From Undaria pinnatifida (Eukaryota > Sar > Phaeophyceae > Laminariales > Alariaceae), in contig JABAKD010000023.1 in assembly GCA_012845835.1 (NCBI GenBank), positions 16,884,753-16,948,752 on the forward strand: 64,000 nucleotides of DNA, given 5' to 3'. The number at the start of each line of letters is the position of its first letter. The stretch's first letter is position 1. The notes under the pieces were generated by a model. The model saw only the letters and a list, made by a program, of their open reading frames with translations. It was not told the DNA's origin and did no database searches. The position numbers were made by a program, and so were the translations under genes. Positions 34,806-46,253 of the stretch are shown piece after piece.

Positions 34806-35290
34806 CAAGGGCTTCGCTCGCGGGCGGCTGGACGCCGCCCGCTACGCTCGCGCAAGGCAAGGAAGAATGCAACTAAAAACATGTGAAGGGGGCAGAAAGA
34901 AGGGGCCCACGATTTGGTGCGGACAGCGATTTGATAATGCCAAGAGCTGCTTGTGCAAAGCAAATTGCCTTGTTGTTGTGCTCAGCTGTGTTGTGTGCTT
35001 TTGGTACCGGTGTTACGTTCTGATCGGCGGTACGGGGGTCATTTGCGGTCATTTGCGTGGGGGAAAAAACAGGGGGCCGTGCAAGATCGAATACATGTAG
35101 AAAAATAAAAAAAATAAAAGTATAGACTATAGTACACAACAACACGTATTATACCCGGTACTGCTCTAGTCTATGTTCGAAAGAAAGGACACAGCGCAGC
35201 ACGACACAGCACCGCAGCGAAGGGCACACGGCACCGCACCGCACGGCTCCGCACGGCGCTACGCTGCGCTGCTGGGCTGTATAAAGCCGG
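34806..35290 (-). mobile_element. Short element M with 3.3-kb-unit 3' end, copy 1
   Basis: On the minus strand it ends with the hairpin GGGCGGCGTCCAGCCGCCCG and GAAGCCCTTG (34806-34809 is the terminal CTTG). The subterminal CTTGGCATTATCAAATCGC matches the 3' region of the 3.3-kb units (CTTGGCATTTTCAAGTCGC). A second copy is at 45575-46044 on the plus strand. It is about 490 bp and non-coding. Confidence 0.6.
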
Positions 35291-35385
35291 ACTGATCTGA
35301 GCTGGGCGTGTATTGTCCAACAGCGTAGTACCTGATAGTATGTACAAACCAGGTGTAGTAGTATCGGTATGTACTACTATGAGCC

Positions 35386-35845
35386 TCAAGGTCTTCTCGT
35401 AGGTTCGAATCCCGGTGTCATCGGGGAAAGAAAATGATACTCATAAAAAAATAAATACTCCGTAGATATCAACGTGACTTTTTGGCCTTCTAGTAGATAG
35501 ACTGTCCACTTATAAGCCTGGTGTTCTTTGGTTGAGTCCAGGGGTCATATGAGAAAAAGAATGATCCTCATGAAAAAAATGATATTTATTTTTTGGTAAA
35601 AAATGGTAGTACTGGAGATACACCACTGCTGCTGTGACATATTGTGGTCTAGTACATAGACTGTCCGCGTATAATCCTGGTGGCCTTCGCTGGTTCGAAT
35701 AAAAAAATGATCCTCATGAAAAATCGATATTTATTCGTCAAGATAAAAATTAGATAGCAATGTGACTTTGTGGTCTAGTAGATAGACTGTCCGCTTATTA
35801 TAAGCCTGGTTTTCGTTAGTTGAATCCAGGCGTCATCGGGGAAAA
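35386..35845 (+). repeat. tRNA-like SINE-type tandem repeats
   Basis: Four tRNA-like segments in a row. A-box-like TGGTCTAGTAGATAG occurs at 35640 and 35775. B-box-like GGTTCGAATCC or GGTTGA(G/A)TCC occurs near 35402, 35530, 35692 and 35818. Each is followed by an A-rich tail with ATGATCCTCATGAAAAA. None folds into a full cloverleaf by eye. An inverted relative lies at 42722-43080. Interpreted as tRNA-derived SINE copies, not tRNA genes. Confidence 0.5.
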
Positions 35846-35886
35846 AAATATATTCTCTTGAAAGAATCGATATAAATCTATATATC

Positions 35887-36992
35887 TTAGTTCGCTTATC
35901 ACATATGCACATCCTTACGTCTGCGGATATCTCCCGCCTCTGACCGCCTTTCCGCGCGGTTTCTTCGCTGAGGCGTGCCCCCGCCTCGCCTGCAGCCACC
36001 GGCTCAGCTGATCCGCCCGCTCGGCGCCGTAGCGCGCGCGCGAGGCCTCGACGTCGAGATCTACGACGAGATCTCCGAAAAATCGTGCCCTGTGAGACGT
36101 TTGGTGCGTAGTCTGCACACAGGGCTAATGTCTTCGCGTTATTTCTTCGGTACGTGTTCTCTGACCTCCGACACACGGGGGGGGGTCGATTACCTGGCCG
36201 GCGCCGCCATTGTAAAGGCCACTAAGCGAGGTTTGTGCTAGGATCTGGGGAAGAAAAGTTCGTAATCCCCGAGAACACATGCCACCCAGGCGTAGTGGAG
36301 AACTCTCAATATTTTTGAACCCCCGGTAGTCTACAGCAGCACGTATACATGTACATGATGTACAGCAGTAGCTGAAGCTATGATGAGCCTGCAGCATCAC
36401 GAAGCTACAAATGGTATATACACAGCAGCATCACGAAGCTACAAATGGTATATGCACAGCAGAATCACGAAGCTACAAATGGTATATGCACAGCAGCAGC
36501 TAGGCGTCGTGGAGAACTGCGAACTCTCAATATGTTTGAACCCCCGGTAGTCTACAGCAGCACGTACATGTACATGATGTACAGCAGTAGCTGAAGCTAT
36601 GATGAGCCTGCAGCATGACGAAGCTACAAATGGTATATGCACAGCAGCATCACGAAGCTACAAATGGTATATATATGCACAGCAGCATCACGAAGCTACA
36701 AATGGTATATGCACAGCAGCAGCTGTGGCCGCGCCTTTCTGCGTAGCAACGCAGAGCGTCACCCAGCTGGGGTGAACCGCCATGCTCTCCCATAATTTCC
36801 AGGCTGCCTTCTCGCATTGTTCCGCCGCACACGGGAAATCGGGAAAAAATTGTCGGCATTTTCCCTTTCCAGTATCTCCCATATATGAATTAACAAACTT
36901 CGTCTAACTCTTGGCATTACTTCTTACCCTCTTAATATTTACTATCCTGCGCTGCGACCGGCGGCCGTCCAGGCCGCCGGCGTAGCCCCTTG
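35887..36992 (+). mobile_element. Short Helitron-like element E, copy 3
   Basis: This complete copy runs from TTAGTTCGCTTATCACATAT (35887) to the CCGGCGGCC hairpin and GTAGCCCCTTG (36992). It is collinear with 4160-3086 reversed. VNTR blocks of about 37 bp (ATCACGAAGCTACAAATGGT) at 36385-36490 and 36615-36720 differ in copy number from copy 1. A long GC-rich frame on either strand has no recognisable domain. Confidence 0.75.
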
Positions 36993-37142
36993 TATTTTAT
37001 ATAAAAATTGAAAAACGTCAGCTGTGAGTACGACCGGTTGAATGGTTGAAACTCAAAGCAAGAAATCAAAGAAAAGCTGGACCAATTGTAAATGTCCAGA
37101 AGATGAAAAACGAGTTCGAACGAATCAAATTCAAAGGAGATA

Positions 37143-38460
37143 CAGCAGGTGGGCCTATATAGTGCGGGTTATATAGTGCGCCCCTGCCGGTATAGTTCGG
37201 GTGAAATCGCTTGGCACAAAATTCGGGCCTATATAGTGCGCATGCCGCACAATAGGGGCACAGGTCTATATAATGCGGATTTGGACCACCTCACACCCGA
37301 TATAGTGCGGGTCTGACGTCACCCCGCCTTAGATCATGGGGTCAAACTGACCACAAACCCGCAGTGCTGCGGTACAGCAGTACAGTACTACAGCTGTACA
37401 GTACCCCTACCACCCGGCGGACCCTACTGGCAACACGAACAGCAGTGTAGAGGCTCACGATGCCGTGTGCAGCAGGCGAACTCTGCCATCTTCCCCATCT
37501 GGAGAGTGAGGACGACGACGACGTCGAAGGCGTTCGCACCGAGCCACCGTCGTATGCGGAAGTTCTCCAGCACTTCGCCGCCCTGGAAAACTACGCAGAA
37601 GCGTCCGGCATCAATGAGGCCGGCCATTTGCTCCAGAGGGCACGGATGTTGATGATTGCAGAGCATGCATCGCGGCCATCTCGCCAGACTGATGTCGGGG
37701 GGTATTTTGGCACGTGAAACGATTGGCGTTGTTCTGTTTTTTTTTTTGGGGGGGGGGTGGAGCGCGGGTCTACGGAGTGCCTGACTTTCATGTGTGGTGA
37801 AGTGACTCGTACGAAGTACAGTAAGTCAAAGGTTAGCGCGTTTTACTTGTTCGTGCATTAAAACCAAGCCCAAGGGTATGCGTGGTGTTGCGTTGTTGCG
37901 GATTTTCTCGTAGCCACAAAGGTAGAGCGTACGAGAAGTACGAGTAGAGACGTATGTTTGTTGTTGTTCCAGTTTCCCGCTTTTTTTTCCTGAGAGGATG
38001 TCGCCGTTTGGCACGTTTATGTTTCGTTTGCAGAGCTTGCATTTAGTAGTCAATCCATTCCTCTACGAACTTGATAAATTTCATCTCAACCAACGATGGC
38101 CTTCGCACACACAGACGGGTGGTGCACTCAGACATGCGAGCGCGTCGTCATGAGCAACCACGCTGTACCCGGGTGCAGCAGGCCTATTCAACGCTGCAAC
38201 AGGCTGTCCTCTTCTCACCACGTACAGATGCATGTATCGACAGCTTGTTCACCTTCGTACACCTTGCCGTTGGCTTTGTTCTGTGCTTTAAACAAGTGAA
38301 ATCGCGAATAGAGCGCTAACCCGCACTATTGGGTTGATTCTAGTCGCGAATTGTGCGGGTACCCGCACTATAAAGGCCAGAAATAATATAGTGCGCGAGG
38401 TCGATATAGTGCGGGTACGGAGCCGTGTCACATACCCGCACTATATAGGCCCACCTACTG
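37143..38460 (+). mobile_element. pogo/Tigger-like DNA transposon remnant
   Basis: Terminal inverted repeats CAG(C/T)AGGTGGGCCTATATA continue into TAGTGCGGGT. They are flanked by TA on both sides (37141-37142, 38461-38462), as expected for the TA target duplication of Tc1/mariner-type elements. TATAGTGCGGGT motifs repeat within 120 bases of both ends, as binding sites would. The interior keeps only the end of a transposase-like frame. Confidence 0.75.
37460..37717 (+). pseudogene. C-terminal end of pogo/Tigger-like transposase
   Basis: An 85-codon frame from an ATG at 37460 ends DVGGYFGT-stop. It contains PPSYAEVLQHFAALENYAEA and an acidic stretch just before it. This arrangement (acidic patch, a helix with regularly spaced Leu/Ala, Arg-rich segment, final Tyr/Phe pair) resembles the C terminus of pogo/Tigger/jerky transposases. 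The DDE catalytic core and the DNA-binding domain are absent upstream, so the copy is dead. The family call is supported by the TIR and TA site. Confidence 0.5.
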
Positions 38461-39391
38461 TAGTAGAAAATGAACGAGGAAACAACTGAAAAACGAAAAA
38501 AATACAAAAATTGTCATAACTGGTCCACAGCTTAAGCTTGCTCCTGTTGTTGCCTTGTGCTGTGTGCCCTTGGGCGCATTACAAAAAAGCTCGCATGGAC
38601 GTCTATTAAAATGCAAGTTCAACTCCCTCGCATGGACGTCCTTTAAAATGCATATTCAGCTCCCGAAGAAACAAAGTTGCAAGTTCAACTCCCAAAAACA
38701 AAAGTTACTTGGAAAAAAAGAGTTGAAAAAAAAAAAGTAAAAAAAACGTTCAGAACATGGGCTGACCTGAGCTGGGGGTGCGTTTTGATCCAACAACGTA
38801 GTATGTACAAAGTACCGGTACGTGGGATAATACTGCGAATGAATGTTACTGGCAGGTACGAACTAATAAAAGTACCGCAAAGCACGCAGCATGGCAAAGC
38901 AGCAAAGCACGTCAAAGCACAGCGCTGCGCTCTGCTAAGCTAGAGCTGCAGGGCATCGCAGGGCACTGCACGGCGCTGCGTTGCTGCGAGCTATAGCGCT
39001 GCGGTGGGGTGCTGGGCGGGCTGAACTGAGCTGGGGGTGCGTTGTGATCCAACAACGTATTATGTACAAACTTATTACCGGTACGTGAGATGATACTGCG
39101 AATGAATGTTACTGGCATGTACGAACTATTAAAAGTACCGCAAAGCACGCAGCATGGCAAAACAGCAAAGCACGCCAAAGCACAGCGCTGCGCTCTGCTA
39201 AGCTAGAGCTGCAGGGCATCGCAGGGCACTGCACGGCGCTGCGTTGCTGCAAGCTATAGCGCTGCGGTGGGGTGCTGGGCGGTGCGAAGCTGATGAGCCA
39301 AGCCCAGATCTCAGCTGACGAAACTCGGAGATGCCAGGGAAGCACCAACCGAGCGCTTTCGGCACGAAGATATTTGTAATTTCCCCAGCAA

Positions 39392-39525
39392 CTAATTTTC
39401 TTGAGGAACTTCGGGACGGTTCTTTTCCCCAGCACCTAATTTTCTTTTCGGCAATTACGGGCTGAGAAGGGCTGAGAGGGGGGACGATATGCCGAGCGAG
39501 ACCTCCGAGGGGGTCGAGGTCTAAG
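39392..39525 (-). mobile_element. Solo 5'-end fragment of the 3.3-kb unit family
   Basis: On the minus strand TAGACCTCGACCCCCTCGG, then CATATCGTCCCCCC, CCCGTAATTGCCG and TTAGGTGCTGGGGAAAAGAA match the first 130 bp of units 2 and 3, flanked by TATAAACTTAATTACT. The rest of the unit is missing. The CCCCAGCA(A)CTAATTTTCTT piece is duplicated. Confidence 0.6.
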
Positions 39526-39781
39526 TAATTAAGTTTATATCCTTAATGAGGACACACAACTCGTAATGCGCACGATCGGAGTATCACACACAGCTTGCAA
39601 AGATGAGTTTCGACCAAATCTTCGATCTCACAGCTGGAGTGTATTTTCATTTTTTATATAATATGGAGTTCCTTGTACAGTCGACCCCGCTTTTCAGGCG
39701 CACCGACTGGGCGCACAAGAGAGGTTATCCCGCACACCTCCCTCCACCTCCCCCCACCCCCCTTCCGAGGCCCCAAAAAAA

Positions 39782-41474
39782 CAGGGCTTTTCACGGGTCG
39801 GGTCAAATCTCGCGGGGCGGGTCGGGTCGGGTCGGGTCAGTGAGATTTTCGAGACTTCTTGACCCGACCCGACCCGACCCGCGAGATTTTCGAGACGTCT
39901 TGACCCGACCTGACCCGACCCGCGAGATTTTCGAGACGTCTGGACCCGACCCGACCCGACCCGCGAGATTTTGAAATCGTCCTAACCCGACCCGACCCGA
40001 CCCGCGACAATCCGGGTGACCCGCGAGATTCGGGTCGTCTGGCGGATCACGTTAACTTGACCCGTGACATTTATCACCGGCCAAAGTCAAAAAGTCACGG
40101 GTCAAAGCATTTATACCTCGGTCGGTTGGTTGGTCCTTGGTCCCTCGTACTTTTCCCAGTGTGTTGTGTTCTCTGCGTTTTTTACCGGCATTGTTTGCAG
40201 CTGATGATTATGTCAAGTGGTGTGCGCGCGAGAAATAGGAAAGAGACCGCAACCCACATACATGGACATGCCCGTACCGCTAGACCACCGGGTCGACCCG
40301 ACGAGCGACCCGACGAGCGGGCTAGTTATAAGTTATAAGTGCAATCTCCGGTCCCGGCAAGCAGCCTAGCTGAGCCGCCTCCGGCAGCAAGCCCACAACT
40401 GGGGCGGTGGATCTGTCAGCAGGGGCTGCGATCCGCGAGGATGCGTTGTCTGCTGCTGGTGCTTGCTGCTGCCAGGGTGCTGCTGCGGCTGTGCTGCTGC
40501 TGCTGCTGCTGCTTGCTGCTGCTGCTGCTTCGACAACGGCTGCTCTTCTTGCTTTTTCACGTTTGGTTACATTTCGTACTGGTATGATAATTCTCGAGCT
40601 AGCTACTACTACTGCTGCTGTGTCTATCTTCTATCTGTGCAGTCCCCAGCCCCGGCAAGCAGCCTAGCTGAGCCGCCTCCGGCAGCAAGCCCACAACTGG
40701 GGCGGTAGGTCTGTCAGCAGGGGCTGCGATCCGCGAGAATCTGGGGTCTGCTGCTGGTGCTTGCTGCTGCCAGTGCTGCTGCTGCTTCGACGACGACTGC
40801 CCTTCCTTGCCTTTTCACGTTCGGTTACATTTCGTACTGGTATGACGTAATATTACTACTGTTGTTACGGCTTCAGTAGGTACAGGATTCGCGTCACACT
40901 GCTGTATGCCTTGGTACGAGTAGCTAGGGGTATTGCCTGGTGATTGTTCTGTACGTTGTGATGACATATGATCGGAGCATCGGCACGAGCGAGGCAGGAA
41001 GCGGAAATGTTTGTGTTTTAATGGCGGACCCGCGGGGCGCCTGCACGGCATCAATGTGGCTCTCAGCTGTAAGTTTGAAAAAGGCGGATTCGCCGGCCAG
41101 ATCCGCGGGTTGACCCGCGGGTCAGCCTAAAACAACTCACGGGTCATTATGGCTTGACCCGCGAAGTGACCCGTATCTCGCGGGTCATGACCCGACCCGA
41201 CCCGCGAGATTTTGAAAACCTTTTGACCCGACCCGACCCGACCCGCGAGATTTTGAAAACCTCTTGACCCGACCCGACCCGATCCGCGAGATTTTGAAGC
41301 CTCTTGACCCGACCCGACCCGACCCGACCCGCGAGATTTTGAAAACTTCTTGACTCGACCCGACCCGACCCGTGAGATTTCAAAACGTAATGACCCGACC
41401 CGACCCGACTCGTGATATTTTGAAACCCCCTTGACCCGACCCGCGGGTCGGGTCATGACCCGTGGAAAGCCCTG
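39782..41474. mobile_element. hAT-like element with CAGGGCTTTTCACGGGTC ends
   Basis: Ends CAGGGCTTTTCACGGGTCGG (39782) and, reversed, CAGGGCTTTCCACGGGTCAT (41474) are terminal inverted repeats, followed by inverted arrays of TTGACCCGACCCGACCCGCG with AGATTTT(GA/C)GA spacers (39800-40030 and 41130-41460). CAGGG starts with GGGTCGGGTC subterminal repeats are common in hAT elements. No transposase is present. The interior has a direct duplication (CCCGGCAAGCAGCCTAGCTG block at 40353 and 40652) with CTG microsatellites. Confidence 0.6.
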
Positions 41475-42721
41475 AAAAAACATTTTTTTTCAATATAGAC
41501 TTACTTATGAATATCTTTGTGCTGAAAGCGCTCGGTTGGTGCTTCCCTGGCATCTCCGGGGTCGGACGGTCCAGGTTACTACTTGCGGAACGGTCCAGCT
41601 TTTCTTTGATTTCTTGCTCCGCCCGCCTTATTATTATCTTCTTTTATTCTGCTCGTTTTGCCAGTTATTTTTTTTTTATACTGCTCGTTTTGCCAGTTGT
41701 TTTGCAGCAACGCGGCGCCGTGCAGTGCCCTGCGATGCCCTGTGGCCCACCATTTATTTTGTGCTTGACGAAGTTTCGTCAGCTGAGATCTGGGCTTGGC
41801 TCATCAGCTCCGCATCGCCCAGCACCCCACCGCAGCGCTATAGCTCGCAGCAACGCAGCGCCGTGCAGTGCCCTGCGATGCCCTGCAGCTCTCCCTTTGC
41901 AGAGCGCAGCGCTGTGCTTTGACGTGCTCGGCTGCTTTGCCATGCTGCGTGCTTTGCGGTACTTTTATTAGTTCGTACATGCCAGTAACATTCATTTGCA
42001 GTATCATCCCACGTACCGGTACTATTTAAATATTAATAAGTTTGTATATACTACGTTGTTGCACCCCCAGCTCAGGTCAGCCCGGCTATATATAGCTCAG
42101 CAGTGCAGCGCGGCATAGTGCGGTGCCGTGTCTTGCCCTTTGTTTTGCGGTGTTGTGTCGTGCGGCGCTGTGCGTTCTTTTAAACATACAGGGGTAGTAC
42201 CAGGTATGATACAGGTACCAGGTACCATTTATTATGTACGTGTGTTCTCATCACACGTACTGCGGTTCAGAACTAGCGCAGGGCAATTAGCTCTGCACAT
42301 TGTCAAGCACCTCTTGGCAAATGTTTTTCACCGTTCCAGCTTTTTTTTGCTTTCTTCCACACTTTATTGGTTCTTCCATTTCGTCAATTATTGCATTTTT
42401 TTCGTTTTTCAGTTGTTTCTTCGTTCATTTTCTACTATCTCCTTTAAATTTGATTGGTTCGAACTCGTTTTTCATGTTCTGAACTTTTTTTTAACCTTTT
42501 TTATTTGTTTATTCTTTTGTTCCAAGGTTTGTTTTTGGGAGTTGAACTTGCGACTTTGCTTTTTTGGGAGTTGAACTTGCATTTTAATAGACGTCCATGC
42601 GAGTTTTTTTGTACAAGTAATGCGCCCAAGGGCACACAACACAAAAGGCAACGAGAAGAGCAAGCTGAAGCTGTGGGCCAGTTATGACCATTATTGTATT
42701 TTTTTCGTTTTTCAGTTGTTA

Positions 42722-43410
42722 CCACAATATTATGTCACAGCAGCAGTGGTGTATCTACCAGTTCTATTTTTCTACCAATAGGTATAATTTTTTACGAAGA
42801 TCATTTTTTTTTCGTATGACCCCTGGATTCAACCAACGAGAACCAGGCTCATAAGCGGACAGTCTATCTTTTACTAGAAGACCACAAATTCAAATTGATA
42901 TATATTATTTTTTCATGAGGATCTTTTTTTTTTCCCGATGACACCGGGATTCGAACCAACGAGAAGACCTTGAGGTACCGGTACTGCTACACCAGGTTTG
43001 TACATACCATCAGGTACTACTACGTTGTTGGATCACAATGCACGCCCAGCTCAGATCAGTCCGGCTATATCGCCTCCCTACCTATGCCAAGCGAAGTATT
43101 ACTAACGAGGTAACGTGATTGAGCGCGTGTATACCAAGTATGACTAATGAGGTAACGTAATTGAGCACATGTATACCAAGCGTTCCTTTAAAACTGACGA
43201 TTCGCATCCCTCCCTCTGATGCTCAATGACGGAGACAGCACATGGCCACATACATCACCTCGCATGCTGTATTTGGCAATACGTATCTCTTGCGTATAAT
43301 TAGCTATGTCGATAATAATGGTAACTGTATGATGATGGTGACAAACAGTGCATGACCACATCACCTCGCCTGTTGCCTTTGACAATACGTATCTCTTTCT
43401 TATAATTTGC
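42722..43410. repeat. Inverted SINE/N repeat and two small tandem duplications
   Basis: 42722-43080 is the reverse of 35300-35660, with tRNA-like B boxes near 42833 and 42952. 43085-43190 holds a duplicated 54-bp unit (GAGGTAACGT(G/A)ATTGAGC). 43215-43410 holds a duplicated unit of about 125 bp (AATACGTATCTCTT). No coding. Confidence 0.45.
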
Positions 43411-43419
43411 GATGTCAGA

Positions 43420-43681
43420 AAATAATGGTACCTACAAATATTCTATAAAATATTCTAGCTTTCGATCGATGTATCATACAACAATAAAAAATGAAGATTT
43501 AACACGTTATTTACTACACTTGAACACTGGGTTGCATGCTGCATCTAACATCAAACCTTCTAGAATAGTAAACATTACAAGCCAGATGATAAAAAAGGAT
43601 GTCTTATTGCTTCAATCGTCAGGTTTGTCCCCTTCGAGAATTTATAGTTTCCGCGCACATATTGAAATATCCCGCCCCCCG

Positions 43682-43712
<31 letters not shown>

Positions 43713-45000
43713 TTCCGCCTAGTCTGTCCAAACGCCCCACTCACAATCAAAATCGGCCTGAGTAATAAACACCTATACGCAGTTGATATCACGTCATTAT
43801 CTTTCTGACCATCCATGACGTAGTTTTCAATTATCCCCCCCCCCCCCCCCCCCCCCGCCCCCCCTTCCAACGCCCCCTCTTTTCCGACCACCTGCACGAT
43901 CGCCTAGACCTAGCACCACGCGTATAACAAGCTGCTACATATCTTTGATCTCACAGCCGAAGTGTATTTGAATATTATTTGTGACCTAAACCTCCCAAAA
44001 AATCCCCCCCCCCCCCCCCCCCCCCTCTTGCTCTCCCTTACTCAATCGCCCCACCAAATATCGAAATCCGCCACATTAATAAACACTTCACGCACAGGAT
44101 ATCACCTCATTATCTTTCGAGAGCCATCCATGCCGCTGTGTTCCCCCCCCCTCCCCCTCCCCCCCCCCCCCCCCCCCCCCCCCCCTCCAACGCCCCCTCT
44201 TTCCCGACCACCTGCACGATCGCCTAGACCTAGCACCACGCGTATACCAAGCTGCTACATATCTTTGATCTCACAGCCGAAGTGTATTTGAATATTATTT
44301 GTGACCTAAACCTCCTAAAAATCTCCCCCCCCCCCCCCCCTCTTCCTCTCTCTTACTCAAACGCCCCACCAAATATCGAAATCCGCTACATTAATAAACA
44401 CTTCACGCACAGGATATCACCTCATTATCTTTCGAGAGCCATCCATGCCGCTGTGTTTCCCCCCCCCCCCCCCCCCCCCCCCCGCCCCCCCGCCTCGAAC
44501 GCCCCCTTCTTCCCCATCACCCGCACCTTCGCCTAGACCTAGCACCACACGTATAACAAACCCCTCACCTGAAACCCTTCCCCCCGCCCCCCCCCCGCCC
44601 CCACCCCCCACCCTCCCCCCCCAACCCATCCCAACCCCACCCCCTCGAACACTCCACCCTCTCTTTACTCACTGATTGTACGACTTAACCCAGGATATAC
44701 TTGATAAACTGATGTATTATTTCCAAAACTGTCACGTTTATCCCCTCAAAATAATGTATAGTTTCCAGGCACATATTGAGCTGCCCCCCCCGCCCAACCC
44801 CCCCCCCCCCCCCCCGCCCAACCCCCCCCTCCCCCCCGCCCCAACCCCCCCCCCCCCCCCCCCGCGCCCCCAATAATATACTGGTACCAAAACCGTCAGA
44901 TTTATCCCCTCGAAAGGATTTATAGCTTACATGCATGCACAAATTGCCCTTTCCCCCCCCCCCCCCCCCCCCCCCGCCCCCCTCCAAACCCGCTCGCTTT
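43420..45000. repeat. Cluster of long poly-C tracts
   Basis: About nine C homopolymer tracts, several over 15 bases and some over 20 once single interruptions are allowed, lie between 43675 and 44975. The segment GCTACATATCTTTGATCTCA...CCTAAACCTCC plus poly-C is tandemly duplicated, at about 43948 and 44262. Others follow TTTATCCCCTC(G/A)A(A/G)A and CACATATTGA pieces related to repeat H. Proline-rich frames here are a by-product of the C runs and are not called. Confidence 0.75.
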
Positions 45001-45009
45001 TGATCAAAA

Positions 45010-45290
45010 CCAGGCCCCCCTTTCCCTTCACAGCTGTCAGATTCTGTCCCCCTCAGAAACGGGTTTTATAGTTTCCGCGCACAGACTGACTAAAATCATC
45101 CTGTTGACCCTGATAGCTACACTGTAGTTGTAAGGGGAGTCGCCGACCTATATCCTTAATGAGGACACACAACTCGTAATGCGCGCGATCGGAGTATCAC
45201 ACACAGCTTGCAAAGATGAGTTTCGACGAAATCTTCGATCTCACAGCTGGAGTGTATTTTAATTTTTATAATATATATATATATTTTTTC
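45010..45290 (-). repeat. Repeat H, full-length reverse copy
   Basis: Reverse complement of 12785-13017, with extra TA-rich sequence at its end (45265-45290). Shared blocks include CCCCCTCAGAAACGGG, AAGGGGAGTCGCCGACC and AGATGAGTTTCGACGAAAT. Confidence 0.6.
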
Positions 45291-45574
45291 GCACACTTGT
45301 ACTTTCCAGCTTCTGGACAAGCCATGGTCACAGGTGTCGTCCCTTCTCCCCCCCGGTTCTTGCCTTCAATTTTTATCGCGCATAGGGTTCAGCAATCCCA
45401 CTGCTCGTCGATTTTTCATCGAGTGTTGCTCACTCACGCTCTCGCGCTTTCCGCAAGTCAATTTGTGCACAAGAAAAAGTCCCAACGAATTTATACGAGT
45501 ATGCACTCGGCGGGGCTCGAGCTCACGAACCTGACCTATACCAGGCTCGAGGATATCCTGATACGCCACCGGGA

Positions 45575-46044
45575 CGACCGGCTATATATAGCCCAGCAGC
45601 GCAGCGTAGCGCCGTGCGGAGCCGTGCGGAGCCGTGCGGTGCGGTGCCGTGCCCTTCGCTGCGGTGCTGTGTCGTGCTGCGCTGTGTAATTTCTTTCGAA
45701 TATAGAGCAGTACCGGGTATAATACGTGTGTTATGTACTACTTTTCTTTTTTCTTTTTCTACATGTATTTATTTGATCTTTCACGGCCCCCTGTTTTTTC
45801 CCCCACGCAAATGACCCCCGTACTGCCGATCAGAACGTAACACCGGTAACAAAGCACACAGCACAGCTGAGCACAACATGGCAATTTGCTCTGTACAAGC
45901 AGCTCTTGGCATTATCAAATCGCTGTTCGCACCAAATCATGGGCCTCTTTCTTTCTGCCCCCTTTACATGTTTTTTGTTGCATTCTTTTTTGTCTTGCGC
46001 GAGCGTAGCGGGCGGCGTCAGCCGCCCGCGGAGCGGAGCCCTTG
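45575..46044 (+). mobile_element. Short element M, copy 2
   Basis: This is a plus-strand copy of 35290-34806. It ends with GCGGGCGGCGTCAGCCGCCC and GGAGCCCTTG at 46044, followed by TATATATA. The subterminal CTTGGCATTATCAAATCGC is conserved. GC-rich CGCAGCGTAGCGCCGTGCGG repeats form its left part. Confidence 0.6.
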
Positions 46045-46253
46045 TATATATATCTTTTACTTTGTTTCCTCGCTTGGTGGTTCGTTTCTTGGCTGTGCCC
46101 CTGTGGACGGTTTACTGCGCGCTCTTGCCTTAACAAAGAGGCTTGGCAAGCAAGCCAACATTGCAAGAGCAAGGGATGTCAAACTGTGTTTTAGGTTGTT
46201 TAGGTATGTAAATCCTTGCGTCAATGCAAGGTGGTCAATGTAGTTAGAATTAA

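Larger units (their letters stand above)
38481..42720. mobile_element. 4.2-kb foldback structure (long inverted repeat)
   Basis: The left arm 38481-39375 (AACAACTGAAAAACGAAAA start) and right arm 41510-42720 (CGTTTTTCAGTTGTT end) are inverted copies. Shared blocks include GCGCCCAAGGGCACAC, TAGACGTCCATGCGAG, GCCGTGCAGTGCCCTGCGAT and AGCGCTCGGTTGGTGCTTCC. The left arm has an internal tandem duplication of about 260 bp (38757-39016 and 39017-39280). The loop contains a unit 5' end fragment (39392-39525, minus), a piece of repeat H and a hAT-like element. Confidence 0.65.

Noticed and set aside
43412-44987. Proline- or glycine-rich proteins around the C tracts
   Set aside because: The residues are produced by homopolymer runs; frames shift with tract length.
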